Shown here: in pieces, positions 56,310 to 64,000 of the stretch
Layout of the letters: the number at the start of each line of letters is the position of its first letter
Numbering within the stretch: position 1 is the first letter of the stretch
Source of the DNA: Benincasa hispida
Lineage: Eukaryota > Streptophyta > Magnoliopsida > Cucurbitales > Cucurbitaceae
DNA: 64,000 nucleotides
Assembly: GCF_009727055.1 (NCBI RefSeq)
Contig: NC_052354.1
Location: forward strand, 35,085,465-35,149,464
Reading direction: 5' to 3'
Made by a program: the position numbers and the translations under genes
Notes under the pieces: model-generated
The model's input: the letters and a program-made list of their open reading frames with translations, nothing else
Told to the model about the DNA's origin: nothing
The model's database searches: none

Positions 56310-56690
56310 ATACTTCATATTTACAACATTGATAATTTAATTAATATATATACCTAATAAGTATTAAAAAAAAAAAAAACTTTCCTTACGTTCTCGATCT
56401 TTTTCATTAACCTAGTTGGTTGCATAATCAACCTTCTTCTAAATATTAGTGTTAACATCGAGAAGTTTAGGGCTCAATAAATTAATTGAGAACACAAAAA
56501 TTAACGTAGAAAAATTCCAAATAGGAGAAAAAGCCACCGGTTGGAATTTTTTTAGTTCATGAAAAATTATTATAATGACATAAAAATCTTTCTCCGATCC
56601 CAATTACAAGAACATTCTCACATTATACCACTCACACATCTGAGCTATTATACTAAGTTTAATTAAAGTGCTTGCTTCTTTTATAGTCTT
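56310..56690 (-). repeat. Direct repeat, copy 2, extended (probable Copia LTR U5 and leader)
   Basis: On the minus strand: TTGTAATTGGGATCGGAGAA, TTTTTCATGAACTAAAAAA, GGTGGCTTTTTCTCCTATTT, TTCTACGTTAATTTTTGTGT. These phrases are usual in R/U5 of plant Copia LTRs. The first phrase also occurs antisense at about 30425-30450 (TTGTAATTGGGATCGGGGG). It ends about 460 bases upstream of the gene at 57153. Confidence 0.5.
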
Positions 56691-56999
56691 CGGAGCCCAT
56701 CAATTTCTTGCACATTATCAAATGTGGGACAACTATTATTCTAATATTTTGCCAAAACTCCAGCACCTTTAAAGATATATTTTAATATTTTTTTAAGTTC
56801 AATAATCACATAAATGAGAGATCAAATCACCAACTTTTGAAAAGATTATCAACGCTCGATTTATTGAGTTATACACAAATTTAGAAAGTAAAACTCAATT
56901 AACGAGTCAAAGAAAAATATAATAGAAAAGAGAGCATTGACTAAACTAAACTATAACATTGTATTTTAAAATTATTAAAAGAAAAAAAAAAAAAGAAAA

Positions 57000-57152
57000 A
57001 AGAAGAGAATGATTTAAGAAATTCCAGCACGCCTTACTGGTCCCATTCTCTCAAAGTCATCGTAGACAAATTGCAAAGGCAACAACTACAAGAACTCAAG
57101 AATAACCCATCAATCAAACAATAATCAAAACACACACAGAGAAATTACAACA
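57000..57152 (+). promoter_or_regulatory. Probable 5' untranslated region of the jasmonate-induced-protein-like gene
   Basis: CA-rich sequence (ACAACTACAAGAACTCAAGA, ACACACACAGAGAAATTACA) runs into ACAATGATG, the usual composition of a plant 5' leader. A TATAATA at about 56918 is the only nearby TATA-like word. No G-box or other jasmonate element was recognised in the proximal 150 bases. Confidence 0.35.
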
Positions 57153-57635
57153 ATGATGCGAAATGTGTATGGGAAAGCAGTGACAGAATCAACCGTAAGA
57201 AAGTTCCGAGGACTGCACGACACCGACACGGTCATCAATCGCAACGACATGGCGACGGTGGCAATAGAGTTGAAGAACACACAAGGGAAGGAGGACAGAG
57301 AAGAAAAAGAAGCGTTTAAGTACGCGCAGAGGCCAAGGGTTCAATATGAACAAGAGTTGGGTGGGTTGACGCAGGGTTGGATCTACAACGCCACCGGCAG
57401 CGCCATCAGGCTTGTGGATTGCCGCAATTGGGGAGGGGGCTTGGCTTCCAGCCCTTACCCTCTCCAAATTGACAATGGGCAGTGGGGAATGTTCATCCAT
57501 AAAATGTTTTATTTGGATCCTGCTGGCTCTTCTGGTGGGGTTTTGTATCAAGGTTTTAATAATTATGCGATTGCTTGCTATTGGTGCATTGCTTGGAAGA
57601 ATCATCACTCTCCACTTAGATCTCTTCAAACCAAT
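57153..57635 (+). CDS. 23 kDa jasmonate-induced-protein-like, exon 1
   Basis: The encoded protein resembles the plant 23 kDa jasmonate-induced protein family. This family accumulates in leaves after jasmonate or stress treatment and its biochemical role is unknown. Exon 1 gives 161 residues. They start MMRNVYGKAVTESTV, with NRNDMATVAIELKNTQGKED at 29-48, YNATG at 78-82, SPYP at 100-103, NGQWG at 108-112, GGVLYQG at 128-134 and CYWCIAW at 142-148. The 'YNATG...SPYP..I.NGQWG.F.H...GSS..V.Y.G' run is the signature I recognise. No signal peptide or membrane segment is seen, so it is probably cytosolic. The ATG at 57153 is the first in a CA-rich leader; the adjacent ATG at 57156 is equally possible. 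The exon ends on a codon boundary at a GTACGT donor. No stop or frameshift: this is the one apparently intact cellular gene. Confidence 0.82.
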
Positions 57636-58249
57636 GTACGTCTCTCTTTTTCTCTCTTCTGAATTCTCACTGTAAGACTCGACACTGATTTAAGTAAATA
57701 TGTATTCTATTTCGGATTCTATAATAGTGAAAAATCTGAAAACAACAATTTTATTTTTTTATTGTATCAAAATTTTCCATTTTAAGTTTTGAAAATGTAA
57801 AATTCTATTAAATAAAGATAAAAATATTTAGAAATATAATATATCATGTTATCAACTTAATTCATTTTTTTTTAAAAAAAATATAATATGTATTACATTA
57901 TGTGTTATACTTTATATAATATTACAAAATAATAATTATATAATTTTTTTTTAACATAAATCATATTCATAAATAAATTAATAATAGTTTGTTGTCAACT
58001 AAATATTAGTGGATAACTATAACTAATTTTATAATTTATAAATGTAAAGTATCAAACACATTTTAAACAATTGTTTGAACTAAAATCTAATTTATGAATC
58101 TGCTACCAAACACATATCTGAAAACTTGAAATATAACTCTTTTTTTCTTAAATCCTTTTTTTAAACTATTATTTATAAATTCTCTACCAAACAGACCCTA
58201 AAAATTTTAAATTTTGTGTTTAATAAATTGTTAAGTGATTTGTCAAACT

Positions 58250-58330
58250 TAGTTGCATATGAGTATATTAGTAACCACGAGATTCGTAGTTCAAATTCTC
58301 ATAACCTTAATTGTACCAAAAAAAGATGTC
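58250..58330 (+). repeat. SINE-like fragment (tentative)
   Basis: TTGCATATGAGTATATTAGT...GAGATTCGTAGTTCAAATTC...TTGTACCAAAAAAAG. The middle resembles a degenerate RNA polymerase III B box (GGTTCRANNCC) and the end a short A tail. Similar words are at 59180-59250 and 61440-61490. Confidence 0.25.
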
Positions 58331-59319
58331 TTTGAGTGATATTTAACATTTTTTTAGAAAATGATATGTAGGATTAGTAGATGCACCCGAACAACTCCAC
58401 TAGTAGACATATTCTTAGCTCCCTCATCATCTTCCATTATAATATATATCATTAAGCACAAATTCGTTTATAGAAGTAGTCCAGTAACACTATAAATAAG
58501 CTCGAAAAGCAAACAACAGAATTAAAGATTACAAAAAGCATGAAGATTGATATGAATGAGAGTTGGACTATAGTCTTTGCAGAGCTTGTTTCTGTGTGAC
58601 CAAACACCTGTGAGTGAGCAAACATCTTCCTATTGATCGGTGGAGTTTTCGTGTAATCTTTGAATGTGTGATTATTCCGTTAAAAAGAATAACAATTATA
58701 GGTTTACTAGATTGGTGGATATTTAACATTTTTTTTAAAAAAATAATTATAGAATTACTAGATGGATAGTTGAATATTTATGTACCCTTTGATAATCATT
58801 GAGCTTTTTGTTTTTAGTTTTTTAACATTAAGCCTATAAACATTCGTTTCACATTTAAATTTCTTATTTTATTATTTTTTTAAAAAAATAAGTTAGATTT
58901 TGAAACTAAAAAATAGATTTAAATTTTTTTTTAATTTAGCTAAAAATTCAATTCTTAAATTTAAGAAAAATGCAAACCCTTAATATGAGAAAAATCGAAA
59001 AAATAGACTTTATTTTCAACATCAAAAAATAAACTACTATATGATTACCAAATGAGATTAAAATTTTCATTAGACATTAAGTTCAATTTAATACAGAATA
59101 GATCAACTTATTTTCAAAAACTTTTTTTTTATTATATGCACATCTTAAAAGACATCTTAGATATGAAGATCAACCAAAATGAGATATCTCAAGTGGGTCA
59201 TATACTTTTGATTAAAAGGTTTGAGGTTCAGATATTCTTTTCACATCTTGAACTCAAAAGAAAATAGAATTTAAAAATTAATCAAATAGATACAAATATG
59301 AAAGTTGGGAACCAAACTA

Positions 59320-60545
59320 TGCTCGTTTGTTTCACAGAACATTTGATGGACTTCTTTATGGAAAATTATTGTATGTGTTTGTTTAATGTAGTTTAGTTTT
59401 ATAATTATAGGTATTAATTATCCTCGATTAAAAGTTGGTTTTCTTGGACTTTTTAAATATAAAAAATATTTAAAAATATTTTACAGTTTATAGTAAAAAG
59501 TTCCAAAAGTATATAATACTTTTTAAGAATTTTTTTTGCTACAAAGTATAAATATTTTTTTGATTTTTCTATTTGTCATAATTTTTCTTTTTATTATCAT
59601 TTAAAAAGGTGAAATTTCTTTTTTGGACATGGTGCATGAGAGAGAAAAAAGCGGCTGCATCAAATTAAAAAAAATTATTGCTTCTCTTTCTAAATCAATA
59701 ACATGATTATTTCATATTTTAAATATTAATATATTCTTATTAAATTAATATGGGTTTAAATCTTCTTTCGGTAACTTTGAATCTTATTCTATCTTAGTTC
59801 TTAAATTTTAAAAAATTCATTTTAGTCCTCGAACTTTTAAAAATTATTTATTTTGGTCTTTGTTATTAGAATTTTATCAACTCTTCAACATAATGGTGAG
59901 ATGACTTGTATTTTTTTATAACTAAGCTGGCAAATAAATTGGTTATGCTGAAAAATCTAAGGTTTCAATTTTGAATTAGGTGGTAAAATGATTTTCTATA
60001 AGAGATCTTAATTCATTTCGCGTTCAAGATTTTAGCTCTTCACCATTTTAGCATTATTGTTGATATTTTACTTCACCTTTATCTAGCTCAATCCATGCTA
60101 GATGCAATTTCATCCTTAAACAGATTTCATCTTTAAAGACTTAACATAATCTTACCAGTAGGGACAAAAATAATCATTGTTTAAAAGTTCAGGGACCAAA
60201 ATAGACGTTTTTTAAGTTTAGAAACCAAAATAGAACAAGATTTAAAATTCATGCACCAAAATATGATTTTAAGCTTTAATATATTATTTTTAATAAAAAC
60301 ATAATTTTTTTAATTAAACTACTAAATAATTATTAATATTCTTTTAACTTTTATTTAATCATTTAATTTTATCTTTTAGGTAAAATTAATGAATAAATAT
60401 GAACATTTAACTCCCATATATTAATATATTTACATATGCAAACAAAAACATTAGTTATACTCACATGCAAACACATATATTTATTATTTTAAATATTTAA
60501 ATCTTAAATATTTAAATTTCAAATATTTAATATTTATATTCATGA
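59320..60545 (+). repeat. Dispersed AT-rich repeat, copy 2, split by a MITE
   Basis: Colinear with 16790-17290, including 'GCATGAGAGAGAAAAA', 'ATTTCATATTTTAAATATTAATATATTCTTATTAAATTAATAT'-like text and the ATTTAAAT-rich end. The MITE at 59752-60275 interrupts it. Confidence 0.55.
59752..60275. repeat. MITE with 110-base inverted ends, inside the intron
   Basis: The left end GGGTTTAAATC and the right end GATTTTAAGCT are inverted, and similarity runs inward through TTTTAGTCCTCGAACTTTTA against AAAAGTTCAGGGACCAAAAT. TTAATAT occurs on both sides (59745-59751 and 60276-60282), a possible target duplication. Same style as 45022-45584. Probably Mutator-like. Confidence 0.7.
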
Positions 60546-61506
60546 TTCGAACCAAATTCTCCAAAGTTTAACATATTATAATACCTTTTTGATTAATTTA
60601 GAATTATTTTATAAAGATTGTTAAATGAAATATTTACATTAGTCTTTGTAATTAAAATAATCTGTCAAGAGTAGACCAGATGTTTTTACATTGGACGGGC
60701 TTAGGGTCAACAAATTATATTCTAAAAATATAGTAAAAAAATTATCAAATTAAATATTTATTTGATTGCATTGAAGATGCAATTAAAGTCTCACACTTAA
60801 TTAGAAAAGAGACTTTAATTGGAAAAGAGACTTTGTATTATAACTGAAGATAACTAAAAGTTATAAGAACTGAGAAGTGATGAACTTTTAGGCAATAATA
60901 AATGTGAAGGATTTTTGTAATTAAGGATTAGAAAGGTAGTACAATTTCATCCTTGACGTTTTAAGAAGTGATGAACTTCGGATACTATGAAAACACTTTT
61001 AAACCTACTTTAATGTATATTAACTAAGTGTATTGTAAAGTTTTGAGAATTTTTTTTTTCTTTTTAAATTGGGGTCAGAAAGAGAATTTCGTGTGATTAT
61101 ATAATAACTTTTCACATAGTAAAATTTCTTTATATTGGGCTTGAAAATTTCTCCAATTTTAGAGTTTTATACATAAATTTTCTCTTACGTATGTTTCTTG
61201 TTTTCTCTTGTTTTGTTCTAATTTTTATATTAGTTTTTTTTGCTTATCTATGAGGTAGTAGTGAAAATTTTTTTTCCCAACAAGATGTAACCTTTTCATA
61301 AGAATATTGATTTTAAACGGTTTCCAATTTTTCAATTACTTTTTTTATAAAAGGGGAAAAAAACAATGGTATTAATTTTACAACTGAGGTGCAAGAGTGA
61401 GCTTAGCTAGTACAACAATAATTAGCATGACATTTTTTTTAATAGTTAAAGATTCAATCTCTCATCTTTACAATTGATTGTACTCAAGATTTTATGAATT
61501 ATGCAG

Positions 61507-61692
61507 ATGCACGTAAAGATAGTACGTGATGTTGATTGGAAAGAAGATTGTTGGGAAAATGTTTGTAATGCAATTCATCAAGAGGCCAATATCTTACATA
61601 AGGCTAACCATGAAGGATTGTATTCAATTATCACAGCTTCCAGTGGCCCTTATGCTTCCTTTGAAGCACTTCTCACTCTTGATGGCCCTTGA
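61507..61692 (+). CDS. 23 kDa jasmonate-induced-protein-like, exon 2
   Basis: Residues 162-222 of the predicted protein: MHVKIVRDVDWKEDCWENVC, then HQEANILHKANHEGLYSIIT and SFEALLTLDGP before TGA at 61690. The acceptor is ATGCAG at 61501-61506 and the join preserves the frame (phase 0 on both sides). The end 'ASFEALLTL(D/E)' fits the C-terminus of the jasmonate-induced 23 kDa family. Together with exon 1 it gives 222 residues, close to family size. No polyadenylation hexamer was recognised within 150 bases downstream. Confidence 0.75.
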   Translation: MHVKIVRDVDWKEDCWENVCNAIHQEANILHKANHEGLYSIITASSGPYASFEALLTLDGP

Positions 61693-62108
61693 AGAACATC
61701 TCCCTTTTTCACTCACATATTCACTTTTTCATATCCAAAGCGCTTCAAACAAAATTAAACTTGAATTTCATATCAATGTATGATTATATTAATCTCATTC
61801 TCATCTTCATCTTTTTGGTGAACCCTTTTTGTTGTTAAAAGTATGATGTTTGGTATGCCATTAGAATTTTGTTTGCTATTTTCTAATTCACTTAATTAAA
61901 TGGATTCAATGATATTTGTGTGATGACATTTATTTTTTTTTCTTAAATATTTTTGGATTCTCACATGAATATTTTTTTAAAAGAACAACAATTATATATT
62001 TTGATTTTTTTAATTTTAGATTTGAAACCCGAAAATGCAAAACTACAATATAAAAAAGAAAAAAAAAACTAGGATTAGTTCATGTTCGCACGAGATTTCA
62101 CGAAAAAT
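61693..62108. other. 3' flank of the gene, AT-rich
   Basis: Presumably holds the 3' untranslated region. No further gene. Confidence 0.4.
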
Positions 62109-62537
62109 TTATTTCGTGGAACTTGAATTTTGTGTTTGTATTAATTTTGTAGAAAAGTGAGTACAATCTCTAATACATAATATTTTGATGCTTTCAAAAT
62201 AAACTATAGTCTTTAAGCTGGTTGATCTTCTTGGATGATCGTCCTTTGAACTTGTTGATCTTCTTGGATGATTGGCCTTTGGGCTTGTTGATCTTGGATG
62301 ATCGACCCTTGGACTGGTTGATCTTCTTGGATGATCGGTCCTTGGACTTGTTGATCTAATTGGATGATCGACTCTTGGGCTGATTGATCTTCTTGGAGAA
62401 TTGGCCTTGGGGCTTGATGATCTTCTTGGTCGATCAGCCTTTGGGCTTGATGATGTTCTTGGATGAGGCTTCCAGAGAAACTTATTTCGTGGAGTTGAAC
62501 TTGAGTTTGTGTTGATGTTGATGTTGATTTGATGCAA
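62109..62537 (-). CDS. Open frame of 11-residue repeats (33-base minisatellite); unrecognised
   Basis: Reading on the minus strand from ATG 62537, residues about 27-105 consist of seven or eight units of the form S-[TS]-S-P-[KR]-x-[DN]-H-P-R-R. Each unit is coded by 33 bases (CTTGGATGATCGACCCTTGG on the plus strand is the core). One unit is a residue short (STSPRVDHPRSTS, at about 62285). The product would be very basic and Ser/Pro-rich. The N-terminal part is Asn-rich. No domain is recognised. It lies downstream of a TATA box in an LTR-like unit (62550-63217), so it is more likely a minisatellite within a retroelement leader than a gene. Confidence 0.3.
   Translation of the reverse strand: MHQINININTNSSSTPRNKFLWKPHPRTSSSPKADRPRRSSSPKANSPRRSISPRVDHPIRSTSPRTDHPRRSTSPRVDHPRSTSPKANHPRRSTSSKDDHPRRSTSLKTIVYFESIKILCIRDCTHFSTKLIQTQNSSSTK
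62215..62455 (-). repeat. 33-base minisatellite
   Basis: Seven to eight copies of a unit around 'TTGATCTTCTTGGATGATCGGCC', mostly in frame, with substitutions concentrated in the DHP/NHP codons. Confidence 0.85.
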
Positions 62538-62549
62538 TGTGGTTCGATC

Positions 62550-63217
62550 TCTAGTACTTGATCCTCTGATTCTCTCTTAGTCGAATGCGTACGCTTTATT
62601 TGAGGAAGCGAAACACGTGATGATATTGGAGTTGAAGCCTTGGAAGAATGCTTGTATCTCCAAAGGACTTCGATCTTTAAAATGCTTGTATCTCCAAAGG
62701 ACTTCAGTCTTCAAGCGTGGTCAGAATACTTGTATTGTCAAAGGACTTCGGTCTTTAGAACTTTGATATGTCTTCTGATTGAGATTTTGCCTTCAATTCT
62801 TCCCCTCTAAATATAGAGGTAGGGCCTCTATTTGTAGAGGTAGGGTCTTTATTTATAGAGGTTTATTATGGGTCTTACATGGGCTTGGACCCAAATTGGG
62901 TTTGGTTGGTTCATGGGCCTGGCCCTTAGACCCAATTAATTGGATTTGGGTTTGATTTGACATTTGGGTCAAATTCAACATATTTTTAGGCTTAGTTGAA
63001 TTTTAAACCAAATAATAATATCAATTTTGGCTAAAATAATCTTATCTAATTCAATGTCACGATGAAATCACGTGGCGTCATTGGACTTTGTCTTCAACTT
63101 CAATTTGAGTCACATGTCCACTCCTAATTGGTCTCAAATTTGATGAGTTGAAAAATGTTCTTTAATTTAGTAAATGACGTGACAATTTGTGATTGGTCCA
63201 AAATTTTTCCTTCAACA
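62550..63217 (-). repeat. LTR-like unit with TATA box, antisense
   Basis: On the minus strand it may begin TGTTGAAGGAAAAATTTTGG at 63217, followed by G/T-rich text, TATAAATA at 62850-62857 and a leader with repeated AAAGACCGAAGTCCTTTG words (62650-62760). The TATA segment is repeated: three units of about 21 bases 'TATTTGTAGAGGTAGGGTCT' at 62810-62870. The 3' end was not identified. Confidence 0.45.
62850..62857 (-). promoter_or_regulatory. TATA box in the antisense LTR-like unit
   Basis: TATAAATA on the minus strand; two weaker copies (CTACAAATAG, CTATATTTAG) lie within 45 bases downstream because of the 21-base tandem repeat. Confidence 0.5.
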
Positions 63218-63349
63218 AATACCCCTTTCGAGATTTATGCACACTTACGGGTGGTGAATCTTGAAAAAGATGAAGTTGGGATAGGAATTCAAATATATTT
63301 ATTCTTGAATTTGACCTCAGTTGATGTGTCAGTCAAACTATGAATAACT

Positions 63350-64000
63350 CGAATTTGGAATAAAATTTGAAATATGACCAAATTTTAATTTGATATTTTA
63401 TCCAAATTTGATTTGGATTGAGGATAAAAGCTAAACTTGATTTGAATTTGAGATACAATTTGGAATATGCCCAAATTTTAGTAAAAGATTAATTGAGATT
63501 TCTTTTCTTATCCGCGATTTATTTTGATTGAAGATAAAAACTAAATTTGGACAACTTGAATTTGTATTCAAATTTTCATTTGGGATGAATTTTAGATTTT
63601 TCCCCAAACTTGATTTGGAAATAAGGATAAGAACCCAAATTTGGATGAATTTGATAAAAAAAAAAAAAAAAAAATATTGGAAGATGCCCAAATTTGAATT
63701 TTACATCAATTTAAGATTTTATCCATAATTTAATTTAACTTAAGGATAAAAGTCTAAATTGGGATGATTTCGATTCGGGATAAAATTTGTAATATGTCCA
63801 AATTGAAAAATTTTGAGTTTTATCTCCAATTAAATTTGGTTAGGAGACAAAAGCTTATAAATTTGAATTTAGTATGAAATTTAAAATATGGCCAAATTTT
63901 TAATTTAAGAAAGAAAAAATCGAATTTTATACCCAATTTAATTTGATTTTGAATAAAATTTTGATATATCCAAATATTTTGAAGATAAATTTGAGGACAA
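63350..64000. repeat. Degenerate AT-rich tandem repeat reaching the window edge
   Basis: The phrase 'GGAATATG(C/A/T)CCAAATTT' recurs near 63370, 63464, 63681, 63792, 63884 and 63963, alternating with 'GGATAAAA' and 'ATTTGATTTGG'. The period drifts around 80-110 bases. No gene; the short frames on both strands here are products of the repeat. Confidence 0.65.

Larger units (their letters stand above)
57636..61506 (+). other. Intron of the jasmonate-induced-protein-like gene
   Basis: 3871 bases, phase 0, beginning GTACGTCTC and ending TTATGAATTATGCAG. It is AT-rich and holds a dispersed repeat copy (59320-60545), a MITE inside it (59752-60275) and short sequences with tRNA/SINE-like words near 58255-58325 and 59190-59245. 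It is long for such a small gene, and repeats explain at least 1.2 kb of it. Confidence 0.7.

Noticed and set aside
57189..57629. A 146-codon open frame antisense to exon 1 of the jasmonate-induced-protein-like gene
   Set aside because: It is fully contained in the opposite strand of a recognisable coding exon, has no domain and is explained by codon composition.
1..64000. tRNA genes
   Set aside because: I looked for paired A-box and B-box words with acceptor stems; only degenerate B-box-like words near 58280, 59220 and 61460 were seen, which fit SINE remnants at best.

Overview
The window is plant nuclear DNA. It is AT-rich, most sequence is transposon remains, and the one intact host gene has GT-AG exons and belongs to the plant-specific 23 kDa jasmonate-induced protein family. 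The Copia gag-pol, ALP1-like Harbinger transposase and jasmonate-induced protein sequences all resemble what I recall from cucurbits (Cucurbitaceae). The family-level placement is inference (about 0.6); species cannot be told from this window.

Layout. (1) 315-14300: a decayed CACTA (En/Spm) DNA transposon. It has a CACTA-like left end, GTCGGGAAAG-type subterminal repeats and an antisense transposase remnant. A Copia retroelement (531-8995; 2.1-kb LTRs, RT and RNase H deleted) and an unrelated solo LTR (9178-11012, perfect 5-bp target duplication) sit inside it. (2) 15861-18443: two 600-bp arms in inverted orientation, nearly identical, around a 1.38-kb spacer. (3) 19190-23455: a decayed PIF/Harbinger transposon with both its DDE transposase and its Myb/SANT-like partner gene. 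(4) 23786-28890: an almost full-length short-LTR Copia element with RT and RNase H but many stops. (5) 30380-43685: a nest of LTR debris. It contains antisense long-LTR remnants, an antisense Ty3/gypsy gag with its 5' LTR and primer-binding site, an antisense LTR of the first Copia family, and a second Copia pol with its own 3' LTR. (6) 43686-57150: AT-rich sequence with MITE-like inverted repeats and LTR-like promoter fragments. (7) 57153-61692: the jasmonate-induced-protein-like gene, two exons and a 3.9-kb intron that contains a MITE. (8) 62109-64000: an antisense LTR-like region with a 33-bp minisatellite and a degenerate AT-rich tandem repeat.

Two signals matter most. First, the exact 38-bp double Tn5 mosaic-end junction used in mate-pair libraries occurs twice (5140-5177 and 15174-15211). 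These are assembly artefacts, and the first lies inside a false 128-bp duplication of a gag gene. Second, a palindromic motif with consensus CTAAACGATCGTTTAG is scattered in degenerate arrays at five places. In the first Copia family the arrays sit just downstream of the TATA box, so they would be in the transcribed leader. I know of no description of this leader architecture.

Only the jasmonate-induced-protein-like gene looks like an intact cellular gene. All transposon proteins are broken by stops, frameshifts or substitutions in catalytic motifs.
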